Source: Flemingiibacterium sp045635785 (lineage in GTDB: Bacteria > Bacillota > Clostridia > Oscillospirales > CAG-272). From it: a stretch of 19,428 bases of DNA. Numbering within the stretch: the stretch's first letter is position 1; each line of letters opens with the position of its first letter. A program made the translations under genes and the position numbers. The DNA lies in contig JAZTWJ010000013.1 in NCBI GenBank assembly GCA_045635785.1, positions 1-19,428 of the forward strand, written 5' to 3'. Below, in pieces: positions 6,571 to 16,147 of the stretch. The notes under the pieces were generated by a model. The model was not told the origin of the DNA and did not search any database. It saw only the letters and a program-made list of their open reading frames with translations.

Positions 6571-7662
6571 TTATTCGCTTTTTTTATTTTTTAGAGATTG
6601 GGAGAATATATCCATTTGTTCACTCTCGGTGGGAACAAGCGGCTCACGCCATGTGATGCCGAGATGTTCGTAGGCAAGGCGTGTAGCACAACGTCCGCGC
6701 GGTGTTCTTGCTAGATACCCGATCTGCATGAGATACGGCTCATATACATCCTCCAGAGTGATGGATTCTTCACCGACGGTCGCCGCAAGTGTTTCCAATC
6801 CAACGGGACCGCCGCCGTAAAATACGATGATGGTTTCGAGCATTTTTCGGTCGATATTATCAAGCCCCAGCTCGTCAATTTCAAGCATATTCAGCGCGGC
6901 ATTTGCCGTTCCTTGATCAATATTACCGTTACCCTTCACCTGAGCAAAGTCGCGGACACGACGCAACAGACGATTGGCAATACGCGGCGTTCCGCGGGAA
7001 CGCGATGCTAATTCAAGCGCGCCATCAGTATCAATGGCAATGCCGAGGATGCCTGCCGACCGCTTGACAATCGTCGCTAACTCTTCCACAGAATAAAGCT
7101 CCAATCGGAGCAGCACGCCAAAGCGGTCGCGCAACGGTGTGGTAAGCTGACCGGCACGGGTTGTTGCGCCGATGAGGGTAAAGCGCGGCACGGGCAGATG
7201 CACAGACTGCGCCGATGGGCCTTTACCGATGATAATATCCACGGCATAATCTTCCATGGCGGGATAAAGGATTTCCTCCACCTGTCTGGGCAAGCGATGA
7301 ATTTCGTCGATAAACAGCACATCGCCCGCCTGCAAATTTGTCAGCAGTGCGACAAGATCGCCGGGCTTTTCGATGGCGGGGCCGCTGGTGACACGGATAT
7401 GCACACCCATTTCGTTGGCGATGATATTGGATAGCGTGGTTTTGCCAAGGCCGGGCGGGCCATACAGCAGCACATGATCCAACGGTTCTCCGCGCAATTT
7501 TGCCGCATTGATGGCGATTTTCAGATTCTCCTTCGCCTTGGTCTGACCGATGTATTCGTCGAGGGCACAGGGGCGCAGGCTTTGCTCGCTTTCCGCGTCC
7601 TCGGGAGAATACGCCGCGTCGATGATTCGATTATCAAAATCCGGATCGTCGAGAAAGTTCAT
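6571..7662 (-). CDS. ruvB: Holliday junction branch migration ATPase RuvB
   Basis: A 363-residue AAA+ motor that forms hexameric rings flanking a RuvA-bound Holliday junction and pumps DNA. Walker A is GPPGLGKT (68-75), Walker B is LFIDEIH (DE 119-120), sensor 1 is GATTR (165-169), and the arginine finger lies in PLRDRFG (176-182). The C-terminal winged-helix domain includes the conserved GGGPVGLETLA and EPYLMQIGYLARTPRGR. The ATG at 7662 is preceded by AAAGGACAGG. It is 30 nt after ruvA in the same operon. Length is normal for the family (about 330-360), with a short acidic N-terminal extension. Confidence 0.98.
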   Translation of the reverse strand: MNFLDDPDFDNRIIDAAYSPEDAESEQSLRPCALDEYIGQTKAKENLKIAINAAKLRGEPLDHVLLYGPPGLGKTTLSNIIANEMGVHIRVTSGPAIEKPGDLVALLTNLQAGDVLFIDEIHRLPRQVEEILYPAMEDYAVDIIIGKGPSAQSVHLPVPRFTLIGATTRAGQLTTPLRDRFGVLLRLELYSVEELATIVKRSAGILGIAIDTDGALELASRSRGTPRIANRLLRRVRDFAQVKGNGNIDQGTANAALNMLEIDELGLDNIDRKMLETIIVFYGGGPVGLETLAATVGEESITLEDVYEPYLMQIGYLARTPRGRCATRLAYEHLGITWREPLVPTESEQMDIFSQSLKNKKSE

Positions 7663-7692
7663 TTCGTCCTGTCCTTTCAGAAGTTGTGAGAA

Positions 7693-8295
7693 TTATTTGA
7701 CCAACCGCCGAAGTGCGGCGGTTATAAGCGCTTCAAGCGTCATAGCGGAACTGTCGATGCCTGCCAAAGCATGGTTTGCCTCCTGCCTTGAATATCCGAG
7801 CACCAGCAATGCATTGACCGCATCGGAAAGCTTGCCTGTGGTTTGGATGCCCACGGGAGTGACGGAAGAAATTGCCTCCGTACCGTATTCCTTGGCGAGC
7901 TTATCTTTGAGCTCCAGCACAATTCTTGCGGCGGTTTTTGCACCGATTCCGCTGGCTTTTCCCAATGCTTTTGTGTCGGAGGAGCAGACTGCAGCGGCAA
8001 ACTGCTCAGGCGTGAGTGTAGACAGAATTGACATCGCCGCCTTAGGGCCGACGCCGCTCACCGTGATGAGCTGCTTGAATGCAGAATGTTCCTGCATGGA
8101 ATAAAATCCGTACAGCTCCATGGCATCCTCACGCACGGCAAGATAGGTAAAAAGCTTTACCTTTTCACCGATTTTCGGTGCAATTTCGGCAAGCGTGGTA
8201 TTCGAAACGGTCAGTCTGTACCCTACGCCGCCGCAGTCGATGACCGCCATATGCGGCTCGGTGAGACATAGCTCGCCGTGAATGTGGTAGTACAT
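7693..8295 (-). CDS. ruvA: Holliday junction branch migration protein RuvA
   Basis: A 200-residue protein whose tetramers grip four-way junctions and load RuvB. The N-terminal OB fold (1 to about 63) is followed by two helix-hairpin-helix motifs, FKQLITVSGVGPKAA (about 73-87) and LGKASGIGAKTAARI (about 108-122). The C-terminal RuvB-contacting domain carries the VNALLVLGYSRQEAN core (about 160-174). The ATG at 8295 has a perfect GGAGG 5 nt upstream. The ruvC-ruvA gap of 53 nt contains a palindromic hairpin that could compete for that ribosome binding site (see 8308-8323). Confidence 0.97.
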   Translation of the reverse strand: MYYHIHGELCLTEPHMAVIDCGGVGYRLTVSNTTLAEIAPKIGEKVKLFTYLAVREDAMELYGFYSMQEHSAFKQLITVSGVGPKAAMSILSTLTPEQFAAAVCSSDTKALGKASGIGAKTAARIVLELKDKLAKEYGTEAISSVTPVGIQTTGKLSDAVNALLVLGYSRQEANHALAGIDSSAMTLEALITAALRRLVK

Positions 8296-8307
8296 AGCGT
8301 CCTCCGC

Positions 8308-8323
8308 GCCTCCGATCGGAGGC
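8308..8323 (-). promoter_or_regulatory. Perfect palindrome upstream of the ruvA ribosome binding site
   Basis: GCCTCCGATCGGAGGC is a 16-bp perfect palindrome lying 12 nt upstream of the ruvA start. It could form a 6-bp hairpin with a GATC loop. Its CCTCC arm is also complementary to the GGAGG ribosome binding site of ruvA only a few bases away. Two exclusive structures are therefore possible: the internal hairpin, or pairing to the ribosome binding site. Confidence 0.45.
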
Positions 8324-8348
8324 TTCTGTTTGTAAAATTGGAATCGGG

Positions 8349-8867
8349 TTACCGCCGATTTTTGTAGAAATCCTGATTGTAAAAGCTACGCATGCGCGAT
8401 CCGCTCTGATGGGCATGACAGACCGCAATGGCAAGCGCATCGCAGGTGTCGTCAAGCTTTGGCGCATTTTCCAGCCGAAGCAGCAGCGCAATCATCTGCA
8501 TAACCTGTTTTTTGACAGCGTTGCCGTAACCGACCACCGACTGCTTGACCTGCGAGGGCGTATATTCGCCGATGCTAAGCCCGTTCTGCTCGGCACACAG
8601 CATAATGACGCCTCTTGCTTCCGCCACGGGAACCATGGTTGTATGATTGTGACCGAAGAACAGCTCCTCAATTGCCATGGTTTCGGGATGATACATTTTA
8701 ATCAGCGCATCCAGCTCGTTATAAATGGTCAAAAGCCGCGCGGATGTATCGGTGTGCGCGGGCGTTTGTATAGAGCCGTGGGCAAGTGTGGTGAAGCGGG
8801 AATTACTATATTCGATGATACCGTAGCCTACAATGGCAATACCCGGGTCAATGCCGATAATAATCAT
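8349..8867 (-). CDS. ruvC: Holliday junction resolvase RuvC
   Basis: A 172-residue dimeric endonuclease that nicks Holliday junctions symmetrically. The four-acid active site is visible: D7 in GIDPG, E67 in AIEELFF, and D140 and D143 in LDDTCDALAIAVCH. The conserved YTPSQVKQSVVGYGNAVKKQV helix region is also present. It is first gene of the ruvC-ruvA-ruvB operon. The ATG at 8867 has GGAG about 11 nt upstream. A perfect SigA promoter is at 8900-8928, immediately after the polA stop codon, so the operon is transcribed from its own start even though polA points the same way. Confidence 0.98.
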   Translation of the reverse strand: MIIIGIDPGIAIVGYGIIEYSNSRFTTLAHGSIQTPAHTDTSARLLTIYNELDALIKMYHPETMAIEELFFGHNHTTMVPVAEARGVIMLCAEQNGLSIGEYTPSQVKQSVVGYGNAVKKQVMQMIALLLRLENAPKLDDTCDALAIAVCHAHQSGSRMRSFYNQDFYKNRR

Positions 8868-8899
8868 GCAAATTATTTCTCCGTTTGCTGTATTATATA

Positions 8900-8928
8900 A
8901 TTATAGCGTATTTTTGCACATTTGTCAA
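8900..8928 (-). promoter_or_regulatory. Consensus SigA promoter of the ruvCAB operon
   Basis: TTGACA (8923-8928) and TATAAT (8900-8905) are 17 bp apart, both perfect. Transcription would start about 7 nt downstream, leaving a leader of about 25 nt before ruvC. No LexA/DinR box (CGAAC-N4-GTTCG-like) was noticed, so constitutive expression is likely. Confidence 0.88.
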
Positions 8929-8963
8929 TATCTGCGATTTTTTGTCCCGGCAAGTCGCCGTTG

Positions 8964-11498
8964 TCAGGATTTGCAGTCATACCAGCTCTCGCCGATATTC
9001 GCTTCCACGGAGAGCGTCACAGAAAGGGATGCCGCTGCCTCCATTTCTCGCACCAAAAGCGCTTTTGCCGCTTCGGCATCCGATGCCGCCGCCTCAACAA
9101 TCAGCTCGTCGTGCACCTGCAAAATCAGCTTCGCGTCAAGCCCAGACGCCCGAAGCGCCGCATCCGTTCGGACCATAGCGATTTTAATAATATCCGCCGC
9201 ACTGCCTTGGATGGGGCTATTCATCGCCACCCGTTCGCCGAAGGCACGCAGTGGTTTTTTGGATGCGGAAAGCTCGGGAATCGCACGTCTTCTGCCAAAC
9301 ATGGTGGTCACGTAACCGTCCTCCGTTGCCTTCTTTACAACGTCACGCAAATATGCGGCGACTTTGGGGTAGCTGTTAAGATAATGCTCGATGTATTCCG
9401 CCGCTTGCTTTTTGGATACGCCAATGTCCTGCGCCAACGAAAAATCGCTGATGCCGTATACAATGCCAAAGTTGACCGCCTTCGCCCGTTTGCGAAGCTC
9501 GCTTGACACTGCCTCCACCGGCACACCGAACGCCTGCGATGCGGTCATAGTGTGAATATCCACGCCCGATCGGAAGGCTTCGATCATCGCTTCGTCGCCC
9601 GAAATATGGGCAAGCAGTCTAAGCTCGATCTGACTGTAGTCCGCGTCAATGAGCACCCTTCCCTCACCGTCGGGAATGAAGAAACGCCGAAGCTCCCGTC
9701 CAAGCTCTGTTCGCACGGGAATGTTCTGCAGATTCGGTTCGGTGGAGGACAGTCTGCCCGTAGCGGTGACCGCCTGATTGAAGCTCGAATGAATGCGGCC
9801 GTTTTCGTCCGCTGCTTTCACCAGCCCTTCGCCGTAGGTCGCCTGCAGCTTGGTGAGCTGACGGTAATCGAGAATATCGCGGACGATGGGATGGTAGGAG
9901 ATCTTCTCCAGCACATCCGCGCCCGTGGAATAGCTGCCGTTTTTATTTTTCTTTCCGTGGGGGAGTCCGAGCCGCTCGAACAGCACCTGTGAGAGCTGAA
10001 TGGGTGATTTGATGTTAAATTCACCGCCTGCTGCAAAATAAATGCGTTCCGCCAGCTCCTCCGAAGCCTTTTTCACCATCTCGGTGAACTGTGAAAGCCC
10101 TGCAGTATCCACCTTAAAGCCTGCCGCTTCCATGCGTGCAAGCACGGCGGCAAGGGGCATCTCAATGTCATAAAGGAGCGCGGTTTGCTCCCGTTCGGTA
10201 ATAATTTTTTCCAGCGCTTCCCAAGCGGCAAAGAGTGCCGCCGCGTCAAAGCCCTCCGACGAATCGCCCGTATAGCGCAGTTTGAGTTTATCCGGTGCGG
10301 GAACTTCCGTGGGATCCGCCACATAGGCGGCAAGCATCACATCAAAGTCAAAGAGAAAAGCATCTGCCAAATTATATTTTGCATACAACGCTTTGGAATC
10401 GTAGACAACGAGCTTAACCCCATCCGCATGCAGCGCCATAAGCAGCTCACGCAGCCCTTCTCCCTTCGCCGCAAACACATGGGATGCATCCCCCGCAAAG
10501 GTGGTCTCTCCGTCCGCATCCTCGGGAATAGCGATCGCCAATCGTTTTCCAAACGACAACGCTTTTTGTGCCGCTTCGGCAAGGGAGAGGCAAGTCTCGC
10601 GATCAAGAGAAGGAGCCGTCGTCTCCGCAGTTTTCTCCTCCAAGCCGAAGCGCTTGATCAGCGCAGTAAATTCCAATTTCGTAAACAGCGAAAGCAGCTC
10701 CGGCATTTTCTCTGCCGCTCGGGCTTCGAAGCCGTCAAGCTCCGCAGCTGTGACACCGATGGGTGCATCGCGAAGGATGGTTGCCAGCCATTTTGACAGA
10801 TAAGCGCTGTCCTTCCCCGCCTCAAGCTTTGCTCGCTGTCCCTTCTTGATCGAAGGTGCATCGAGATTTTCATAAACGCCGTCAAGGGTGGCAAATTCGG
10901 CGATCAGCTTGCCTGCGCTCACCTCGCCAATGCCTGCCACGCCCGGTATATTGTCCGATGAATCGCCCATCAGCGCTTTCATATCCACAAACTGCGCGGG
11001 CAAGATGCCGTAGGTTTCCTTGAACTTTTGCGTGTCAAAGGGGACGGTATCCGCATTGCCTGCCAGTAAAACAGTGGTGTTATCATCAATCAACTGAAGC
11101 GAATCGCGATCGCCCGTCAGCACATAAGCATAGAATTCTTCCATGTCGGACAGCGTGCCGAGAATGTCGTCCGCCTCAAAGCCCTCCGACTCCAAGACCA
11201 GTGCCCCCATTGCCTCCGCACACTTTTTCGCATAAGGGAGCTGCATCGCCAGCTCCTCCGGCATGCCCTTGCGGGTTGCCTTATAGCCGTCGTATTTTTT
11301 GTGGCGGAAGGTGGGTGCCTTCATGTCAAACGCCACCGCAAAGGCATCGGGCTTTATCGCGTCAAGATTGCGCCGGAGGATGTTTACAAAGCCGTATACC
11401 GCATTGGTGTGCAGCCCCTCCTTTGTAGTCAGCGGACGAATGCCGTAAAATGCACGATTTAATATACTGTTTCCATCAACAGCCAGCAGTTTTTTCAT
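8964..11498 (-). CDS. polA: DNA polymerase I, proofreading site degraded
   Basis: An 844-residue repair and Okazaki-fragment polymerase. Residues 1 to about 290 are the 5' nuclease: AVDGNS (D8), AFDMKAPTFRH (D58), EGFEADD (108-111), TGDRD (128-132), then the GDSSDNIPGVAGIG helix-hairpin-helix. Residues about 300-450 keep the 3'-5' exonuclease fold outline but lack its metal-binding acids (no D-x-E motif), as in Bacillus and Thermus enzymes. The polymerase domain shows motif A DADYSQIELR (catalytic D620), motif B RKRAKAVNFGIVYG (669-682) and motif C QVHDE (D797). The ATG at 11498 was chosen because MKKLLAVDGNS aligns with family N termini. The frame is open 48 codons further, but that part carries the promoter and hairpins. 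The Shine-Dalgarno sequence is unusually far away; see the leader entry. Confidence 0.97.
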   Translation of the reverse strand: MKKLLAVDGNSILNRAFYGIRPLTTKEGLHTNAVYGFVNILRRNLDAIKPDAFAVAFDMKAPTFRHKKYDGYKATRKGMPEELAMQLPYAKKCAEAMGALVLESEGFEADDILGTLSDMEEFYAYVLTGDRDSLQLIDDNTTVLLAGNADTVPFDTQKFKETYGILPAQFVDMKALMGDSSDNIPGVAGIGEVSAGKLIAEFATLDGVYENLDAPSIKKGQRAKLEAGKDSAYLSKWLATILRDAPIGVTAAELDGFEARAAEKMPELLSLFTKLEFTALIKRFGLEEKTAETTAPSLDRETCLSLAEAAQKALSFGKRLAIAIPEDADGETTFAGDASHVFAAKGEGLRELLMALHADGVKLVVYDSKALYAKYNLADAFLFDFDVMLAAYVADPTEVPAPDKLKLRYTGDSSEGFDAAALFAAWEALEKIITEREQTALLYDIEMPLAAVLARMEAAGFKVDTAGLSQFTEMVKKASEELAERIYFAAGGEFNIKSPIQLSQVLFERLGLPHGKKNKNGSYSTGADVLEKISYHPIVRDILDYRQLTKLQATYGEGLVKAADENGRIHSSFNQAVTATGRLSSTEPNLQNIPVRTELGRELRRFFIPDGEGRVLIDADYSQIELRLLAHISGDEAMIEAFRSGVDIHTMTASQAFGVPVEAVSSELRKRAKAVNFGIVYGISDFSLAQDIGVSKKQAAEYIEHYLNSYPKVAAYLRDVVKKATEDGYVTTMFGRRRAIPELSASKKPLRAFGERVAMNSPIQGSAADIIKIAMVRTDAALRASGLDAKLILQVHDELIVEAAASDAEAAKALLVREMEAAASLSVTLSVEANIGESWYDCKS

Positions 11499-11624
11499 AA
11501 TGATTGTGGCTCTTGCAAAGCAAAAGCTTCCTTTCTTTGCGATACGTTGCATCGCACGGAAATTGATCAGCCGCAGTCGCAAGTTTTCATTGCGTTGCCG
11601 GCTCCGAAAGGTAACTTCTAAAGT
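11499..11624 (-). promoter_or_regulatory. Structured polA leader with hairpin between ribosome binding site and start codon
   Basis: About 125 nt from the predicted start of transcription to the polA ATG. Three hairpins follow in transcript order. HP1 (11569-11603) has AGCCG/CGGCU and CGCAA/UUGCG stems around a 7-nt loop. HP2 (11538-11556) has an 8-bp stem with one G-U pair and a 3-nt loop. Then comes AAAGGAA (11528-11534), then HP3 (11509-11527) with 8 bp and a UUU loop. The Shine-Dalgarno sequence is 29 nt from the ATG, too far linearly. Folding HP3 removes 19 nt and leaves about 10 nt, a normal spacing. Translation therefore probably depends on HP3 forming. Confidence 0.55.
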
Positions 11625-11630
11625 GATTCT

Positions 11631-11659
11631 ATTATACCACAAAACAGCAGTTCTGTCTG
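11631..11659 (-). promoter_or_regulatory. polA promoter, extended -10 type
   Basis: TATAAT (11631-11636) is preceded by TGG, giving an extended -10. CAGACA (11654-11659) lies 17 bp upstream as a 4/6 match to the -35 box. It faces away from the plus-strand promoter at 11752-11760. Confidence 0.75.
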
Positions 11660-11751
11660 CATAAAAATGTTACAAATTCCATGCGCCTTGCAATATTAAC
11701 AGTTCGTTCACATTTCATACATAAGAACCCCCACTATATTTTATAAATCTG

Positions 11752-11760
11752 TGATATAAT
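11752..11760 (+). promoter_or_regulatory. Extended -10 promoter of the DUF5711-cvpA-clp cluster
   Basis: TGATATAAT gives a perfect -10 (11755-11760) with the extended TG. No recognisable -35 box lies 16-18 bp upstream. The ATG of the first gene is about 37 nt downstream. The stretch 11660-11751 is AT-rich and holds nothing else I can name. Confidence 0.6.
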
Positions 11761-11796
11761 ATTATAGTTATCTGCACGCCAAGAGAGGACAACCCG

Positions 11797-13062
11797 ATGA
11801 AGAATATGCAAACGGCGTCACCAAATCCGTCGCCTTCCCTTTCCCAACGTAGAAAACCCCACACAAATGAATATTACCAAAAGATCTCTCTGCGCTTCCG
11901 TATCGCAAAATACGGCGTGTTTGTTGCGCTTGTTGCGTTTTTCATCTTCGCCTTCACGTTTATGCGAAACGATATTACGCTGGAAAATTTGCGCTATCTG
12001 CTTAAATATATCAGCTTCACCAATACCGAAACCTCCATCATGGTACCGCGTATCGACTACGATTCGGGCGATCCAAACCGTTTGGAGCTTTTTGTGGGCG
12101 ATCTGGCAACGCTCACGCCAAGCGGCTATGCCATATACGATTCCCGCGGCAACCTCATCATGACCGAGGATATTCGTTACTCAAAGCCGGTTTTGAAGGT
12201 CAGCAAGCGTTTTTCGCTATGCTATGATCTTGGTGGAAACGGATTCACCGTGCTCAACACCTTCGCAAGCCTTTACGAGGGAACGACCGAAATGCCGATC
12301 ACCGATGCATCCATTGCGGACAACGGCACCTTTGCCATTGCTTCCTCCACCCGAGAGTATCGCACACAGATCACGCTGTACGACGAAAACTTCAAGCCCG
12401 TCTCACGCATTCTCAAAAACGACCATCTCATGGCGGCAGAAATGAAGCCGGACGGCTCTTTGATCGCGGTATTGACCGTCAAAGCAGAAGGCAGTGCCTT
12501 CTGCTCCCGTCTGGAGCTGATCGCCCCCGGCGAAAGCTCTGCACGTCAGATCGCCGAATTTGACGGACTGAGCTACTCTCTCTATTTCACCAACGAGGGC
12601 ATTGTCGTTGTCACCGACGAAGCGCTCTGCTTCTTTGACAACACCCTCAACCTCAGAGCGTCGCTTCCCCATAGCAAGACTCCCGTCATGACGCATAACG
12701 CGGGACGTCACATCGTCCGCATTCTTGCGGAAGGCATCATCGGCAATACCTATCTCATGGAGATCTACGATTTGACGGGACGTGAGGTTTACAGCGGTGA
12801 ATTCACGGGCAAGCTGACCGCGGTGGATTCGGACGACAGCGGTGATTATATCTTCGTGCTTGCGGGAAATCAAGTGATCCGCGTCAATCTTTACAACCGA
12901 AAGATCGCTTCAACAGAGGTGGAAGCAGATGCCATCGACGTTCTGCCGCAGAATGCAGACTCCTTCCTGCTTGCCAAGGAAAACTACGCACTTACCTATG
13001 ACGTGAACTTTGAAGAAGTATACTTCGATCAAAAAACGCCCTCGACAGGAGAAACGCCATGA
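11797..13062 (+). CDS. Membrane-anchored DUF5711-family protein
   Basis: A 421-residue protein with a basic, proline-rich cytoplasmic start (1-36), one membrane anchor at about residues 37-56, and a long extracytoplasmic part. That part is built of repeated short beta strands separated by D/N-G turns (for example YDSRGNLIM, FDNTLNLRA, YDLTGREVYSG, VDSDDSGDYIFVLAGNQVIRVNL), a pattern suggesting a beta-propeller. Length, single anchor and propeller-like body fit DUF5711 proteins of Clostridia; the assignment is from memory of the family, not a search. The ATG at 11797 has AGAGAGGA 8 nt upstream. Its stop overlaps the cvpA-family start (ATGA), so the two are translationally coupled. Function unknown; a sensory or scaffolding role at the envelope is inferred. 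Confidence 0.75.
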   Translation: MKNMQTASPNPSPSLSQRRKPHTNEYYQKISLRFRIAKYGVFVALVAFFIFAFTFMRNDITLENLRYLLKYISFTNTETSIMVPRIDYDSGDPNRLELFVGDLATLTPSGYAIYDSRGNLIMTEDIRYSKPVLKVSKRFSLCYDLGGNGFTVLNTFASLYEGTTEMPITDASIADNGTFAIASSTREYRTQITLYDENFKPVSRILKNDHLMAAEMKPDGSLIAVLTVKAEGSAFCSRLELIAPGESSARQIAEFDGLSYSLYFTNEGIVVVTDEALCFFDNTLNLRASLPHSKTPVMTHNAGRHIVRILAEGIIGNTYLMEIYDLTGREVYSGEFTGKLTAVDSDDSGDYIFVLAGNQVIRVNLYNRKIASTEVEADAIDVLPQNADSFLLAKENYALTYDVNFEEVYFDQKTPSTGETP

Positions 13063-13778
13063 GCCTCATCATCGATCTTATTATCATCATTGCAGCCATT
13101 GTCTGTGTCTATCACGGCATCATGCGCGGCTTCGTCAAATCCATCATGGGCTTTGCCTCCATCATCATCGCCGTTGCGATCGCCTATTTCTTCACAGGTG
13201 ATGTGGCTGAGTGGCTGAACAACGCCTTCATCGGAGAGTGGACGGCGAACATTGTCAACGAATCCATCACAGGCATCATCAATGCCGGCTCGGAAAAGCT
13301 TGCGCTGGATAAGATCTTCACCGATCGCCCCGAGACTCTGAATGACATTGCCGCACGCTTTGGTGCCGACCTCGATGCCATCGCCAAATATTACTACGAG
13401 GCACTCGCAAGCAGTGCCGAACCCTCGGCGGTGCAGGCACTTTCGCATAGAATTGCAGAGCCGACGGCGACGGCGATCAGCACGGTGCTGTCAGCAGCGG
13501 GCATCTTTTTCGCCTCGCTGCTTGCACTCAAGCTGCTCACGCTGCTATTGGATGCCATCTGCCGTCTGCCCGTGCTGAACAAGCTGAACAAGCTGCTGGG
13601 TGCGCTGTTTGGCATTGCAAGCGCATGTGTATGTACTTGGGTGATCGCCAATCTTGCGGTGGGTGCCATCCTCGCATTCGAGTCCATCGATCCGAACGTC
13701 TTCAACAAAACCATTATTAACGGCACGGTTATTCTCAAGTTTTTCTGCGAGAACGGATGGATCGCATTCCAACCGTAA
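13059..13778 (+). CDS. CvpA family membrane protein
   Basis: A 239-residue integral membrane protein. Segments lie at about residues 3-22 and 28-45, then after a roughly 90-residue soluble stretch at about 142-165 and 180-208. The N-terminal YHGIMRGFVKSIMGFASIIIAVAIAYFF matches the CvpA pattern (a G-x-x-[KR]G[FL] turn between the first two helices). CvpA proteins are linked to colicin V export in E. coli and to envelope stress resistance elsewhere; the molecular role is not known. The ATG at 13059 overlaps the upstream stop by 4 nt and has AGGAG 7 nt upstream. The roughly 90-residue insert between helices 2 and 3 makes it longer than the E. coli protein (about 160 residues). Confidence 0.85.
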   Translation: MSLIIDLIIIIAAIVCVYHGIMRGFVKSIMGFASIIIAVAIAYFFTGDVAEWLNNAFIGEWTANIVNESITGIINAGSEKLALDKIFTDRPETLNDIAARFGADLDAIAKYYYEALASSAEPSAVQALSHRIAEPTATAISTVLSAAGIFFASLLALKLLTLLLDAICRLPVLNKLNKLLGALFGIASACVCTWVIANLAVGAILAFESIDPNVFNKTIINGTVILKFFCENGWIAFQP

Positions 13779-13831
13779 GCCGCGCCTCATTCAATACAGT
13801 CAGTTACACAAAAGGAGATATTTTATAAGTT

Positions 13832-16141
<2,310 letters not shown>

Positions 16142-16147
16142 TGTGCC

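Noticed and set aside
8929..8963. Terminator after polA (a short CGGC/GCCG stem)
   Set aside because: On the minus strand the stem is followed by A residues rather than T, so it would not terminate polA transcription.
11499..11642. A 48-codon N-terminal extension of PolA (start at 11642)
   Set aside because: This start overlaps the -10 box region, has no ribosome binding site, and the extension has no similarity to Pol I N termini, whereas MKKLLAVDGNS at 11498 aligns well.
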